DNA of 64,000 bases from Pseudaeromonas sp963677375 (GTDB lineage Bacteria; Pseudomonadota; Gammaproteobacteria; Enterobacterales; Aeromonadaceae), in contig CAXXIF010000004.1 in the NCBI GenBank assembly GCA_963677375.2, forward strand, positions 372,001 through 436,000. Direction: 5' to 3'. Every line of letters starts with the position of its first letter. Positions within the stretch are counted from its first letter, which is position 1. Shown one piece after another: positions 53,479-62,582 of this stretch. The position numbers and the translations under genes were made by a program. The notes under the pieces were generated by a model, which searched no databases, was not told where the DNA came from, and saw only the letters and a program-made list of their open reading frames with translations.

Positions 53479-54492
53479 TTATTGTTGCCGCATTTTGGAT
53501 GGATTGACATTAAACCAGCGATTAAAGGCGCGAGTAAAAGCTGAAACATTGGCATAGCCCAGACGGTCGCTGATTTCGGCAATCGATGTCTCTCTATCTT
53601 TAATATGCATCATGGCATACTGTTTACGCTGCGATTCCACAATCGATGAAAAGGTGATATTACGTTGTGTTAATTCACGATAGAGTTTGGAGCGACTCAT
53701 GCCCAGTCGCTCAGCAATGGTATCGATATTGGTCGCGATCGTTCCCTGTGCCCAAGCAGCGCTAAGATGTGACGATATATTGGTTAACAAGCGATCTTCT
53801 TGTTGTTCAATACCATAATGCTGGTTGTATTGGCGTGTTAAAAATCCGCTTACCAGTGGATTGAAGTGTTGGTTTTTTATTTCCATCATACTTGATGGTA
53901 GTTGAATATATGCCCGTTCTTCTTTGCCTTTTACTCGACAAGTGGCAAGTTTCGAGAAGTTATCTGGATCGGGTAGTCGGGGCTGAGTAAATCCAGATAT
54001 GATATTTTTTTGCTGTTCTGTGGTTAATTTGAAAATGCGTTGCGCTAACATAATAAGCTTCACATGGAAGCATTGTGGGCAATAAAACTCGGATTTATTG
54101 TCAATGAAATCAATGTATAGCGTTGTAGTTCCGGCATGGGATTGAATATAAAATTCAATGCTTGATGTTTGTCGATGGCACATATCTGCATACCATTTCA
54201 CAAACGTATATAGATCTGGCGCATTACTAAAATAAGCATGGTGAATATCTTGCTCAGTATATAAACTGCTAGCAACCATTAATTCCAATTCCCGTTTTTG
54301 CTGGTATCCTATATCATGAAGCACTCTTAATAGGGGATGTATTTTTTGAATGTAAAGTTTTGTCATGACGCTAGGCTTTTTGGTAAATAGTTCTGCACCC
54401 ACCAACTGCACCAGATCGCCACGAGACACGCCAGCGTTCAGGGCTTCATTGGCGTAATGAAACAATGCCGCCTCAGTAATAAACTGCTCCAT
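53479..54492 (-). CDS. AraC-type transcription regulator (paralogue 3)
   Basis: The 337 residues have the same layout as the other two regulators, with an AraC DNA-binding domain at about 247-335 (IAERLGMSRSKLYREL, IAEISDRLGYANVSAFTRAF) and a shared N-terminal effector domain (YFSNAPD, HFNPLVSGFL). It is divergent from GH3 operon 2 across a 537-base region. The start MEQFITEA is chosen because GGAGGTG lies five bases upstream; ATGs four and five codons earlier lack one. It is the likely regulator of operon 2. Confidence 0.9.
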   Translation of the reverse strand: MEQFITEAALFHYANEALNAGVSRGDLVQLVGAELFTKKPSVMTKLYIQKIHPLLRVLHDIGYQQKRELELMVASSLYTEQDIHHAYFSNAPDLYTFVKWYADMCHRQTSSIEFYIQSHAGTTTLYIDFIDNKSEFYCPQCFHVKLIMLAQRIFKLTTEQQKNIISGFTQPRLPDPDNFSKLATCRVKGKEERAYIQLPSSMMEIKNQHFNPLVSGFLTRQYNQHYGIEQQEDRLLTNISSHLSAAWAQGTIATNIDTIAERLGMSRSKLYRELTQRNITFSSIVESQRKQYAMMHIKDRETSIAEISDRLGYANVSAFTRAFNRWFNVNPSKMRQQ

Positions 54493-55029
54493 TTGCACCT
54501 CCATCATTTCATTTTAAAATCATATGGTTAACGAGTTATTTGTCAGGATTTCTGAATGCGATCTTTAGGTGGTAGCTCAACCACTTGGTAACACTGGTGC
54601 TGACGCGGTTGTTTCTTGCTGATCTCGAACACTAAGGAGTCATCAAGAAAACGGTTTCTTGGTGGCAAATCTATACCCGTTTGTCGATAGCCTCCCATCC
54701 TAAAATTGTAACTTTTTGTAAGTTTGCGATGAGATGATTGCTGTTCACGGGTTGATTGATGGGGGTTGTTTCTCTAATGAATCCGGGAACGGCATAAATG
54801 TGACATGAGTCATAGTGATTCATTAATGAAGCGAAATGGTAACGCGCTGTTCTGATCTGGTATCCATGCTGCCTGCACTATGGATTAGTTTTCTCCTGCC
54901 CGGTGCTTAGGCCAGAAAAATTTTGCATCTGTATCGGGAATGTATTACCGGAATAACCCGCATAGGGCGTTCTGTGTGATGAAAATAAGAATCAGCATAT
55001 TTGAATTATGCTGACAAGGAGAATAACAA
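54493..55029. other. divergent regulatory region of GH3 operon 2 and AraC paralogue 3
   Basis: About 540 AT-rich bases without a gene. It holds the palindromic motif at 54798-54815, about 210 bases before the GH3 start codon, and must contain divergent promoters. Confidence 0.5.
54798..54815. promoter_or_regulatory. candidate shared operator or CRP-like site (copy near GH3 operon 2)
   Basis: ATGTGACATGAGTCATAG combines a TGTGA-N6-TCATA pattern close to the CRP consensus (TGTGA-N6-TCACA) with a TGAC-N4-GTCA palindrome. It is nearly identical to the site upstream of the LamB-type porin. Confidence 0.5.
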
Positions 55030-57495
55030 ATGCGGTTCAATAAAATAACATCAGCCATGATGATATCCGCAGCGGCCTTGGTTTGGGGTTGTGGTGGCGG
55101 TGGCTCAAACAGTTCAAGCAGTAATACGGGTTCGGATACAACCACGGCCATTCCGGCTGGATTGACGGTATCCGACGCGGAAGCCGATCAGCGAGCAAAT
55201 GCTATTTTGGCGCAAATGACGCTGGATCAAAAAATTCAGATCGTTCATGGCCATGGCATGCCGAATCTTCTAATGGGATACCATAAATTCCGTGATTCAG
55301 GCATGTATGTGGCTCCGGAAGGATCATTGCCGGATGCGGTGAGTTATATTCCTGGTATTCCAGCATTAGGGATCCCGGACAACAACTTTGTCGATTCAGC
55401 CAGCGGCCCAAATGTTGCGGGGCAAAATGTCACCTCATTGCCTGCTCCGATTGGCATTGCTGCCAGTTGGGATCTTGATATTGCCTCTCTAGCTGGGAGA
55501 CGAACTGGAATTGAAGCACGATCATTGGGATTTGCGACCGCGCTGGGGGGGCAAGGTGTAAACCTAGCAAGAGATCCACGTAGTGGTCGCGTATTTGAAT
55601 ATTCTGGTGAAGATCCAATATTGAGTGGTGAAATAGCTGCATCACGCATAATTGCTTTACAGTCTCAACATGTCATGGCTTCGTTAAAACACTATGCGAT
55701 GAATGGTAATGAAACTGATCGCCAAGTTAGTAACTCTGTGGTCGATGAGCAGACCATGCGTGAAACTGAATTGCTCGGTTTTGAAATTGCAGTGGAGAAG
55801 GGAAATCCGGCTTATGTTATGTGTGCCTATAATCGTGTTAATGGAACGTACTCCTGTGAGAATGACTACTTACTAGGAGTATTAAAGAATGATATGGGTT
55901 TCAAGGGTGTTGTTCAGTCGGATTGGGGAGCTCAGCATAGTAGCACTGCTTCAGCCTTGGCTGGTTTAGACGAAGAGCAACCCGGTATTGCACGTGATGA
56001 TGAAGGTTTTCCGGCGAATTTGAAGGCATATTTTGGATCTGGCTGGTTTTCCAACCAACTCGTTGATGCTCTATCCTCGCAGTCTGTGCCAGTTAGCCGT
56101 CTTGATAATATGGTTTTCCGCAAGTTACGCAGCATGATTTCTACAGGTGTTATGGATAGCCCTCCACCTGAACGAGGTCAAATTGATCAAGTCTCTGGTC
56201 TTAATGATGCCTATAAAATAGCAGCAGCTAGTATGGTGCTGTTAAAGAATCAGTCCGTCGCTGGCAGCAATATAGCTCCTTTGCCATTAACCAGTATGGC
56301 AGGGAAAAAAATTGCAGTTATAGGTATGAATGCGGATAAAGGTGTACTTAGTGGCGGTGGATCTGGGGGCTCTCAACCATACTCTGAGAACCAAGTCGAA
56401 GACTGTCCTACAGTTCCGACTGCTCTTTATGCAGTCTGTCCTGTATTTCTTGGTGCAACACCCTTGGCGGCTTTGAAAAAAGAGTTTCCGAATTCTGATA
56501 TCACATATTTAAATGGTGAAGATTCGAGTGCTGCCGCAACTGCGGCTAGTAACGCGGATGTGACTATCATATTTGCTGGTGTTTGGTCTAATGAAGGCAC
56601 TGATAATCTCGACCTCGCATTGTCAAACCCAACTACCGATACAACTGGAACTTTTACCTATGACCAAGATGCTTTGATCTCTGCGGTGGCAGCTAAGAGT
56701 AAGAAAACAGTAGTGGTATTGGAAGCAGGCTCAGCAGTGACAATGCCTTGGCTATCAGAGGTTGATGCTGTTTTAGATTCTTGGTATCCGGGAATGCAAG
56801 GGGCTTATGCCATTGCCGATATTCTCTCTGGCGATATCAATCCATCGGGTAAATTGCCATTAACATTCCCTAAGGACGAGAGCCAGTTAGCATCGCCTGA
56901 ACTTCCATTTAATGTTGGAAAGACTTTCAGCCCATATGGGATGATGCTCGTTCAATTGGAAGAACCATTGAAGGCATTAATTGATGGAAAGTATGGCGTG
57001 GGTACATATGCAGATATGATTTCCGTGAAATATAAGGAAAAACTGTTGCATAACGGCTATAAATGGACGGATGCCAATAATATTGTGCCGCTATTCCATT
57101 TCGGTTATGGCCTTTCCTATACCAGCTTTGATTACTCCAATATTTCATCGGTACCTGCCGTGGATGGCAGTGTAAATATCAGTTTCACCATTACCAATAC
57201 CGGTAAGCGCAATGGTGCTGAAGTGGCTCAGGTATATGCCTCTTTGCCTGTGGATGTCCCCGGTCATGTACAGCCGCCGAAAAAACTGGTGGGCTGGAAG
57301 AAGGTGGAATTAGCCGCTGGTGCCTCTAAGAGCGTAACCGTGAATGTGCCGAAAAAATATATCAGCACCTGGAATGTGAACGCCGCTCCACATCAATGGA
57401 CGTTGACGCCAGGCCGTTATGACTTCCATGTCAGTGACTCTGCTGATTTAACCTCTGCTAATGCTTTATCGACGTCATTAATGTTGGGTCAGTGA
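55030..57495 (+). CDS. GH3 beta-glucosidase-like lipoprotein (copy 2)
   Basis: The 821-residue protein is homologous along its length to the product of 44805-47252. It has a lipoprotein signal (VWGC, Cys21) and a Gly/Ser linker. The GH3 barrel carries KHYAMNGNETDR and the nucleophile D298 in VVQSDWGA. The second GH3 domain has LSGGGSGGSQPYSENQ, and a fibronectin III-like end has PPKKLVGWKKVELAAGAS. AAGGAG precedes the ATG. The middle third is visibly AT-richer than the ends. First gene of operon 2. Confidence 0.93.
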   Translation: MRFNKITSAMMISAAALVWGCGGGGSNSSSSNTGSDTTTAIPAGLTVSDAEADQRANAILAQMTLDQKIQIVHGHGMPNLLMGYHKFRDSGMYVAPEGSLPDAVSYIPGIPALGIPDNNFVDSASGPNVAGQNVTSLPAPIGIAASWDLDIASLAGRRTGIEARSLGFATALGGQGVNLARDPRSGRVFEYSGEDPILSGEIAASRIIALQSQHVMASLKHYAMNGNETDRQVSNSVVDEQTMRETELLGFEIAVEKGNPAYVMCAYNRVNGTYSCENDYLLGVLKNDMGFKGVVQSDWGAQHSSTASALAGLDEEQPGIARDDEGFPANLKAYFGSGWFSNQLVDALSSQSVPVSRLDNMVFRKLRSMISTGVMDSPPPERGQIDQVSGLNDAYKIAAASMVLLKNQSVAGSNIAPLPLTSMAGKKIAVIGMNADKGVLSGGGSGGSQPYSENQVEDCPTVPTALYAVCPVFLGATPLAALKKEFPNSDITYLNGEDSSAAATAASNADVTIIFAGVWSNEGTDNLDLALSNPTTDTTGTFTYDQDALISAVAAKSKKTVVVLEAGSAVTMPWLSEVDAVLDSWYPGMQGAYAIADILSGDINPSGKLPLTFPKDESQLASPELPFNVGKTFSPYGMMLVQLEEPLKALIDGKYGVGTYADMISVKYKEKLLHNGYKWTDANNIVPLFHFGYGLSYTSFDYSNISSVPAVDGSVNISFTITNTGKRNGAEVAQVYASLPVDVPGHVQPPKKLVGWKKVELAAGASKSVTVNVPKKYISTWNVNAAPHQWTLTPGRYDFHVSDSADLTSANALSTSLMLGQ

Positions 57496-57545
57496 TATTC
57501 AATATTTAACACATGTTTTTGCTGTGGAAATTAATTAAGGAATTT

Positions 57546-58706
57546 ATGATGAAACTTTCAAAAGTTGCTTTGTCTTGCGCGATTGCCAGTCTGTTTATTG
57601 CAAATGCCAACGCCTATGAAGAAATCAAAGTGGGTGAGTTCTCCATTCAGCCCTATGCCCGTGTAGTGGCTGGTGTCGACTATACCAAGAACCTGATCAG
57701 TGCTGGTTTGCAGGGAGAGCGTTGGCAGGCTGCTGCCAATCAATGGGGCACCTCCTATTTTGGTAGCCAATTTAAAGCCAATCTGACCGATGGCTGGCAA
57801 GGTCTGGTGAATCTGGAAGGAGGTTTTGGTACTGACAATGGCAGCCAGAATGTGGACGATACCCTGTTTGATCGTGCCGCCAATGCCGGTCTGACCCATG
57901 CCACCTTTGGTACCTTAACCGCAGGCACTCACTTAGCGTTGGCACAAGATATCAGCGTGATGGATCCCATGGGCTTCCAAATCTATGGTCTGAACTCGCT
58001 GACCAACGGCGCCAATGATGGCTCCGCGACTGATTCTGTCCTCTATCGCAGTGCCGAATTTGGTGGCGTTTCTGTCGCCTTGATGCATCAGTTTGGTTGT
58101 GTGGTGGGTGATGCCGAGCGTTCTACCGCCGATGCGGCAGAGCTCGCCTTTAATCGCGCTGGCTTTGGCTTCAAGACCATCTATCAAGAGCGGGCGGACA
58201 AGTTTGGCCGTTACTCCGGCGGTGAGTTTTATGGGCTGGGTACTAACTCCCAATGGGTCAATGTGAAGAACTGGGTGACGGCCGCCTCCTACGAGTTTGG
58301 TCCAGCCAAGCTGTTTGCCGGTTATGACAGCATCAAGGCGCCGGAAGCGGGTTATGCCTCTACCATGAACATGGATACCGAGGCCAAAGTATATTGGACC
58401 GGTGTTAATTATCGGGTGATGGATAAGACCACTCTGTTGGCCGGTTACTATCATTCCAAGCTGGATAAGAGCGACAAGACTTCCAACCTCTATTCAGCAG
58501 GCGTGAACTACGACTGGACCAAATATGTCACCCTGTATGGCACTGTGGGTTATATCACCAATAATGAAGTCACTACCGCAATGGCCAGTGGCACCGGTGT
58601 GAATAACCATGCCCTGAATTACTCGGATGCGGCCTGTGAAGACCAGAATGATTGTGATGGCGCCAGCCAATTCGGCAGCTATGTCGGTATTGTGGTGAAG
58701 TTGTAA
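57546..58706 (+). CDS. outer-membrane porin, general-porin type (copy 2)
   Basis: The 386 residues have a signal peptide (ending FIANANAYEE), a beta-strand pattern and a C-terminal YVGIVVKL. It is homologous to the porin at 43602-44759, sharing (F/L)GTL-(T/S)AGTHL, DPMGFQ-x-YGLN-(S/T)LTNG and the last strands with a CDGxSQ(F/L)G segment. It starts 50 bases after the GH3 stop; TTAAGGA lies upstream. ATG 57549 is an equal alternative start. It should admit the substrate of the adjacent GH3 enzyme. Confidence 0.87.
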   Translation: MMKLSKVALSCAIASLFIANANAYEEIKVGEFSIQPYARVVAGVDYTKNLISAGLQGERWQAAANQWGTSYFGSQFKANLTDGWQGLVNLEGGFGTDNGSQNVDDTLFDRAANAGLTHATFGTLTAGTHLALAQDISVMDPMGFQIYGLNSLTNGANDGSATDSVLYRSAEFGGVSVALMHQFGCVVGDAERSTADAAELAFNRAGFGFKTIYQERADKFGRYSGGEFYGLGTNSQWVNVKNWVTAASYEFGPAKLFAGYDSIKAPEAGYASTMNMDTEAKVYWTGVNYRVMDKTTLLAGYYHSKLDKSDKTSNLYSAGVNYDWTKYVTLYGTVGYITNNEVTTAMASGTGVNNHALNYSDAACEDQNDCDGASQFGSYVGIVVKL

Positions 58707-58713
58707 TACAAAA

Positions 58714-58745
58714 GGCGCAGGTCATTTGACCTGCGCCATTTTTAT
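58714..58745 (+). terminator. terminator or attenuator between porin 2 and membrane protein 2
   Basis: GGCGCAGGTC / GACCTGCGCC with an ATTT loop is followed by ATTTTTATT. It looks like a true rho-independent terminator, so the downstream membrane protein gene would be expressed by partial readthrough. Confidence 0.85.
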
Positions 58746-58768
58746 TGGTGTTGAGGTTGAGAATATAA

Positions 58769-59269
58769 ATGTTAGCCACTACCTTGATTCGACTGTTTTT
58801 ACGTCTGGTGAGTCTCTGGGTTCTATTTTTATCCCTGCAGCGCGGTATTTTGACCTATTTGATGCAAGATCTGCATGTCGTTTCTGCACAGCTAACTTTG
58901 ACGATCTCGTTTTTGTTTTTTACCTTAGCTGTATTACTGTGGTTTTTTTCTGCCAATTTGTCCAAACGTATTGTGGGGAACGATGAACAAGCCAGAATAC
59001 TCGGCTGGTCCTCCCAGGAAGTGGTATTGTCGGGGCTGGTATTAATCAGTTTATACACGCTCTTTATCGATGCTGTTCCGGCTATCTTCGATGTGCTCAC
59101 CCGAGCTACATTGTTATTAGCCTCCGGACAATATGCTTATCTAGGCAACCCCAGCATTTGGGTGCCAGGGATTATTGCACTTATGAAAGTCGGGTTGGCC
59201 ATTCTGATTGCTCTATATGCGCGAGCGATTGCAATTATAATTGCAAGAGTAGATGTCAATCACGCGTAA
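58769..59269 (+). CDS. four-TM membrane protein, paralogue of 43028-43540
   Basis: The 166 residues have four hydrophobic segments (about 5-30, 38-64, 88-118, 130-158). It is related to the 170-aa protein at 43028-43540, which has the same position after a porin gene. Conserved features include LFLRLVSLW, AVLLWFFSANL, an LFID-x-V segment, LLLASGQYAYL and a PGIIALMKVGLAILIA helix. No family is recognised. It may be an inner-membrane partner of the uptake system; this is inference from synteny. Confidence 0.75.
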   Translation: MLATTLIRLFLRLVSLWVLFLSLQRGILTYLMQDLHVVSAQLTLTISFLFFTLAVLLWFFSANLSKRIVGNDEQARILGWSSQEVVLSGLVLISLYTLFIDAVPAIFDVLTRATLLLASGQYAYLGNPSIWVPGIIALMKVGLAILIALYARAIAIIIARVDVNHA

Positions 59270-59308
59270 CTTCGATTTAGCTTGCGCGCTTTTAATAAGC
59301 CAATACAG

Positions 59309-59328
59309 GTGAGCGCTGATGCGCTCAC
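59309..59328. terminator. hairpin between convergent genes
   Basis: GTGAGCGC / GCGCTCAC with a TGAT loop lies between the membrane protein gene and the convergent lactonase gene. No T-run is present. Confidence 0.5.
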
Positions 59329-59476
59329 TATCGGTTATAGTGGGATACCATTTTTCCATTCAGTGAGTCGCGACCTTAGCAACTAGCCTGAATGATCCCT
59401 AGGATTTCAAGATGGTTACGGAAAGAATCGGTTTTAATCCGCTTGTGTTAGGTATTTTGGGGCTTGAGGCATATTT

Positions 59477-60529
59477 TCAATATGTTTGAATATTGATCGC
59501 TACGGGTGTTTGCAGTGCTAGGCGATGAGGAGGTCTTTGCAGGGACAACGATGGAGCCTCTGCGGATAGGCGGTAACTCTCCACACTGTTGCCGCCCTGT
59601 GCGGCGACCAGAATATGATTTCCCTGTAGCAGCAGATCCCGGGGGCTATGACCACAGGCCATCCGCCTGGCCAAGGTGAGCCGCCCGTTTTCCGGGTCGA
59701 TGTGAAAGATCACCAGACTATTTTCACCCCGCACCGAGACCAGTAAATAACGGCCATCCGGGCTTATTTGGCAGGCTGCCGCACTATTGATGCCATTGCC
59801 GGAGTTCTCCGCCAGTACCGAGATACTTTGCCGGCAAATAAATCCCGTAGCGCTATATTCCATCACCTGGAGATGATTGCTGAGTTCGTGCAGTAAATAA
59901 GCAAACCGGCCATCGGCACGGCTGGGCATTAATCGCGGACCTGAGCCTGCGGCACAGCTCAGGGATAAGTGCGGTTGATGGGTCAGCAGACCGTCGGCAA
60001 AGCGATAGAGTAATACCTGATCTGTTCCCAAGTCAGTGGCATAGGCTATTTCCTGATGCGGAAGAGTGGCAATAAAATGGGAATGACAAGCCTGTTGCCG
60101 CCGGTCCGTGGAATTAGGTCCGGTAAAGGGATGCAGATAACTGGACTTCAGGAATGCGGGGTCGTCGATCGCCATCACCGCGTCGGCACCATCGCGAAAG
60201 GAGGCCGCTAATATCCAGGAGCCGGATTGATGGAATGAGGAGTAATAATAGGGCGTGATGGTTCGGCTGATATGAATAAAACCTCTCGACTGCAGCTGGT
60301 AAATATCAATGCCAGCTTCACCGGACTGCTCGTCAAGAAACGACACCCATAGCTGTTTCCCCAAACAGATAACCGCACCGGGTTTTTCCGTCATGGATAG
60401 AAAAGCAACAAGCTGTAATTCACCATTGTGATGATGCAACTGGATTTTGGCAATGCCACGTCCATTGTGGTGTTCATCACCATAACAGACCACAAACAGG
60501 GTCTCGCTTATATTATCAGCGCCGGACAT
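59477..60529 (-). CDS. lactonase family (6-phosphogluconolactonase-like) protein
   Basis: The 350 residues look like a seven-bladed beta-propeller of the lactonase family (YbhE/Pgl-type). Repeated blade-like elements such as GADAVMAIDD, TDLGTDQVLLYRF, ACQISPDGRYLLVSVRGENS, LVIFHIDPENGRLTLA and HILVAAQGGNSVESYRL support this. There is no signal peptide, so it is cytosolic. It is last in a DeoR - dehydrogenase - lactonase operon, where it could open the lactone made by the dehydrogenase. The gap to the gene before it is five bases. Confidence 0.82.
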   Translation of the reverse strand: MSGADNISETLFVVCYGDEHHNGRGIAKIQLHHHNGELQLVAFLSMTEKPGAVICLGKQLWVSFLDEQSGEAGIDIYQLQSRGFIHISRTITPYYYSSFHQSGSWILAASFRDGADAVMAIDDPAFLKSSYLHPFTGPNSTDRRQQACHSHFIATLPHQEIAYATDLGTDQVLLYRFADGLLTHQPHLSLSCAAGSGPRLMPSRADGRFAYLLHELSNHLQVMEYSATGFICRQSISVLAENSGNGINSAAACQISPDGRYLLVSVRGENSLVIFHIDPENGRLTLARRMACGHSPRDLLLQGNHILVAAQGGNSVESYRLSAEAPSLSLQRPPHRLALQTPVAINIQTY

Positions 60530-60534
60530 GTGGT

Positions 60535-61545
60535 TTATTTTGCTCCATCCTGAAGTCTGTTCTCATCGCCAGCAAATATAATATGGGCGGAGCGTCGAGC
60601 CTGTTCCAGTACCGAGGAGACGGTCTGTGCTATATCGAGCCAGGCATAACAGCGAGCATAATCCTGCGCCATGAAACAATCCCGGAACGCCTGAAATTCG
60701 TATTCCATATGATTGGGGATCGAGGGCTGATAATTGTATTGCTGGCCATTATTCAACATCACCTCGGCACGGCCACAAATATTGGGTGTATCCGTGATGC
60801 GGGCATAACCGAGGCTCCCTTGCACCGTGAAAGCCCCCGGACTGGCCGAGTCTTTGGCTCCACAACAAACGGCTATAAAATCAGCGTATTGCAGTAGCAA
60901 TACTCCCGAAGTATCGATGCCGTTGGCCCCTTGATTACAGTGATAATGCACGGCTTGAGGGACACCGAATAACGCGCAAGTGACATATACGTTGTAGAGG
61001 TTGATATCATATAAGGCGCCACCCGACATGGCTGGATCGAAGGCTGGATGAATAATGCCTCGCTGATAATCATCATAGCGACTCGAATATTGCGAATAAT
61101 TGCATTGCACCAGGCGTAATGGGCCGAGAGTGGGGAGTTGCGATTGCAACCACTGCCAGGCCGGAGTGTGAATCGAGGTAATGGCTTCGAACAAAAACAG
61201 TTGCCGCGATTTAGCCAATGCGATCAACTGGTTCGCCTCACTCAGGTTCGAGGTTAATGGTTTTTCACAGATCACATGCCGGTTATGTTCAAGCGCCATG
61301 CGCGCATAGGTATAATGCAGATTATTCGGGATCCCCAGATAGATAAAATCAATCTGCTCATCCTGTAATAATTGTTGATAATCGGTATACAGATGGGGAA
61401 TAGCATATTGGTGTTGCAGCTTCTCTCCCTTCTCCCGACTTGACTCGCGGACACAGAGCGCATAAATGGTTATTCCATCCACCCGACTTAATGCATCCAG
61501 ACAAGACAGAACAATATTACCCGAACCCACTAATGCAATCTTCAT
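60535..61545 (-). CDS. Gfo/Idh/MocA-family sugar dehydrogenase
   Basis: The 336 residues have an N-terminal Rossmann fold (MKIALVGSGNIVLSCLDAL) and the conserved EKPLT (about 94-98) with its catalytic lysine. A C-terminal beta-sheet domain contains GGALYDINLYNVYV (the G-G-x-x-x-D family pattern). Members oxidise or isomerise sugars, inositols and related polyols with NAD(P). The substrate is unknown. GAGGAG precedes the ATG. It follows the DeoR gene by 10 bases and precedes the lactonase gene by five. Confidence 0.88.
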   Translation of the reverse strand: MKIALVGSGNIVLSCLDALSRVDGITIYALCVRESSREKGEKLQHQYAIPHLYTDYQQLLQDEQIDFIYLGIPNNLHYTYARMALEHNRHVICEKPLTSNLSEANQLIALAKSRQLFLFEAITSIHTPAWQWLQSQLPTLGPLRLVQCNYSQYSSRYDDYQRGIIHPAFDPAMSGGALYDINLYNVYVTCALFGVPQAVHYHCNQGANGIDTSGVLLLQYADFIAVCCGAKDSASPGAFTVQGSLGYARITDTPNICGRAEVMLNNGQQYNYQPSIPNHMEYEFQAFRDCFMAQDYARCYAWLDIAQTVSSVLEQARRSAHIIFAGDENRLQDGAK

Positions 61546-61555
61546 TCGATGCTCC

Positions 61556-62308
61556 TCATAGCACGACGCGTAAATCAATATCATGCCGGATAAATAACTC
61601 GGCAAAGTTATCGGGTGGTGACTGATCGGTAATCACACAGTCAATGTCATCCCAGCCAGCCCCATGAAATACCAAACGTTGATTGAACTTGGCATATTCA
61701 CACACGCAAATACGATAAGCCGCGTGCCGGGTCATTTCCTGTTTGAATTCGGCTTCCAGCTCTTGTTCACAGCTGAGTCCATGCTCCGAGAAGGCGGGCA
61801 CGCCGATAAAGGCTTTATCCGCCTGATAGAGGCTGAGTTGGCGAATGGCTTCGGCGCTATAGATGGCCCGATTAAACGGATTGAATTCGCCGCCGAGCAT
61901 GATTTTCCGGATGCTATCGTTGTCGCTGCATTCCGCCAGAATATCCAGCGAGTTCGTGATAAAGCAGGCTTCGACGGCGGTGGCGCGCGCTATTTCTGCC
62001 GGTATGGTGCCAGTATCCAATAACACCACATCCTGGGGCTGGATCAGGCTGGCGGCATAACGGGCCAGTCGCAACTTGATGGCATCGGGCTCGCTGCGCT
62101 CCCGATAGGAGCGACCGGATAATTTGGGAGGCTGCGATATGGCGCCACCCCGGACTCGCAAGATCCCTGTCACCTGGCTCAATTTCAGCAGATCCCGGCG
62201 TGCCGAGTCGTAGGAGATCCCGTACCGCTGGCAGATGAACTCCTGGGTTACCTTTCCCTGCTGGTGGATGATCTCGATGAGTTCAAGAATGCGTTCGTCC
62301 TGAGTCAT
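61556..62308 (-). CDS. DeoR-family transcription regulator
   Basis: The 250 residues contain an N-terminal winged helix-turn-helix (RILELIEIIHQQGKVTQEFI and RYGISYDSARRDLLKL) and a DeoR C-terminal sensor domain with LLDTGTIPAEIA, FITNSLDI, LGGEFNP and KAFIGVPAFSEHGL. DeoR sensors bind phosphorylated sugars. It leads the operon with the dehydrogenase and lactonase and is probably its repressor. GAGG precedes the ATG. Confidence 0.9.
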   Translation of the reverse strand: MTQDERILELIEIIHQQGKVTQEFICQRYGISYDSARRDLLKLSQVTGILRVRGGAISQPPKLSGRSYRERSEPDAIKLRLARYAASLIQPQDVVLLDTGTIPAEIARATAVEACFITNSLDILAECSDNDSIRKIMLGGEFNPFNRAIYSAEAIRQLSLYQADKAFIGVPAFSEHGLSCEQELEAEFKQEMTRHAAYRICVCEYAKFNQRLVFHGAGWDDIDCVITDQSPPDNFAELFIRHDIDLRVVL

Positions 62309-62582
62309 AGCGGCCTCATGCTGATGTGCAGGTGACCATTTTTACGTGATTCTAAGTTTATGTGCAACATTAAGCATCAATAACTTAATTTCACTTACGT
62401 CATTACGACCGACTGCGTACCCATTTGACATATTTCGCGTCTCTAAATTCTGGTCGAGGTTGAGCCATGACCCGTACTTTGTGCGGGTCAGCGCCTAGCT
62501 GCAGCCGTAAACATTAGGTCGCGCTCATCGGGCGCCGTAACGCATTGAAAGAGTGAACGCGGATGTTGAATCCGCTGTTCGT

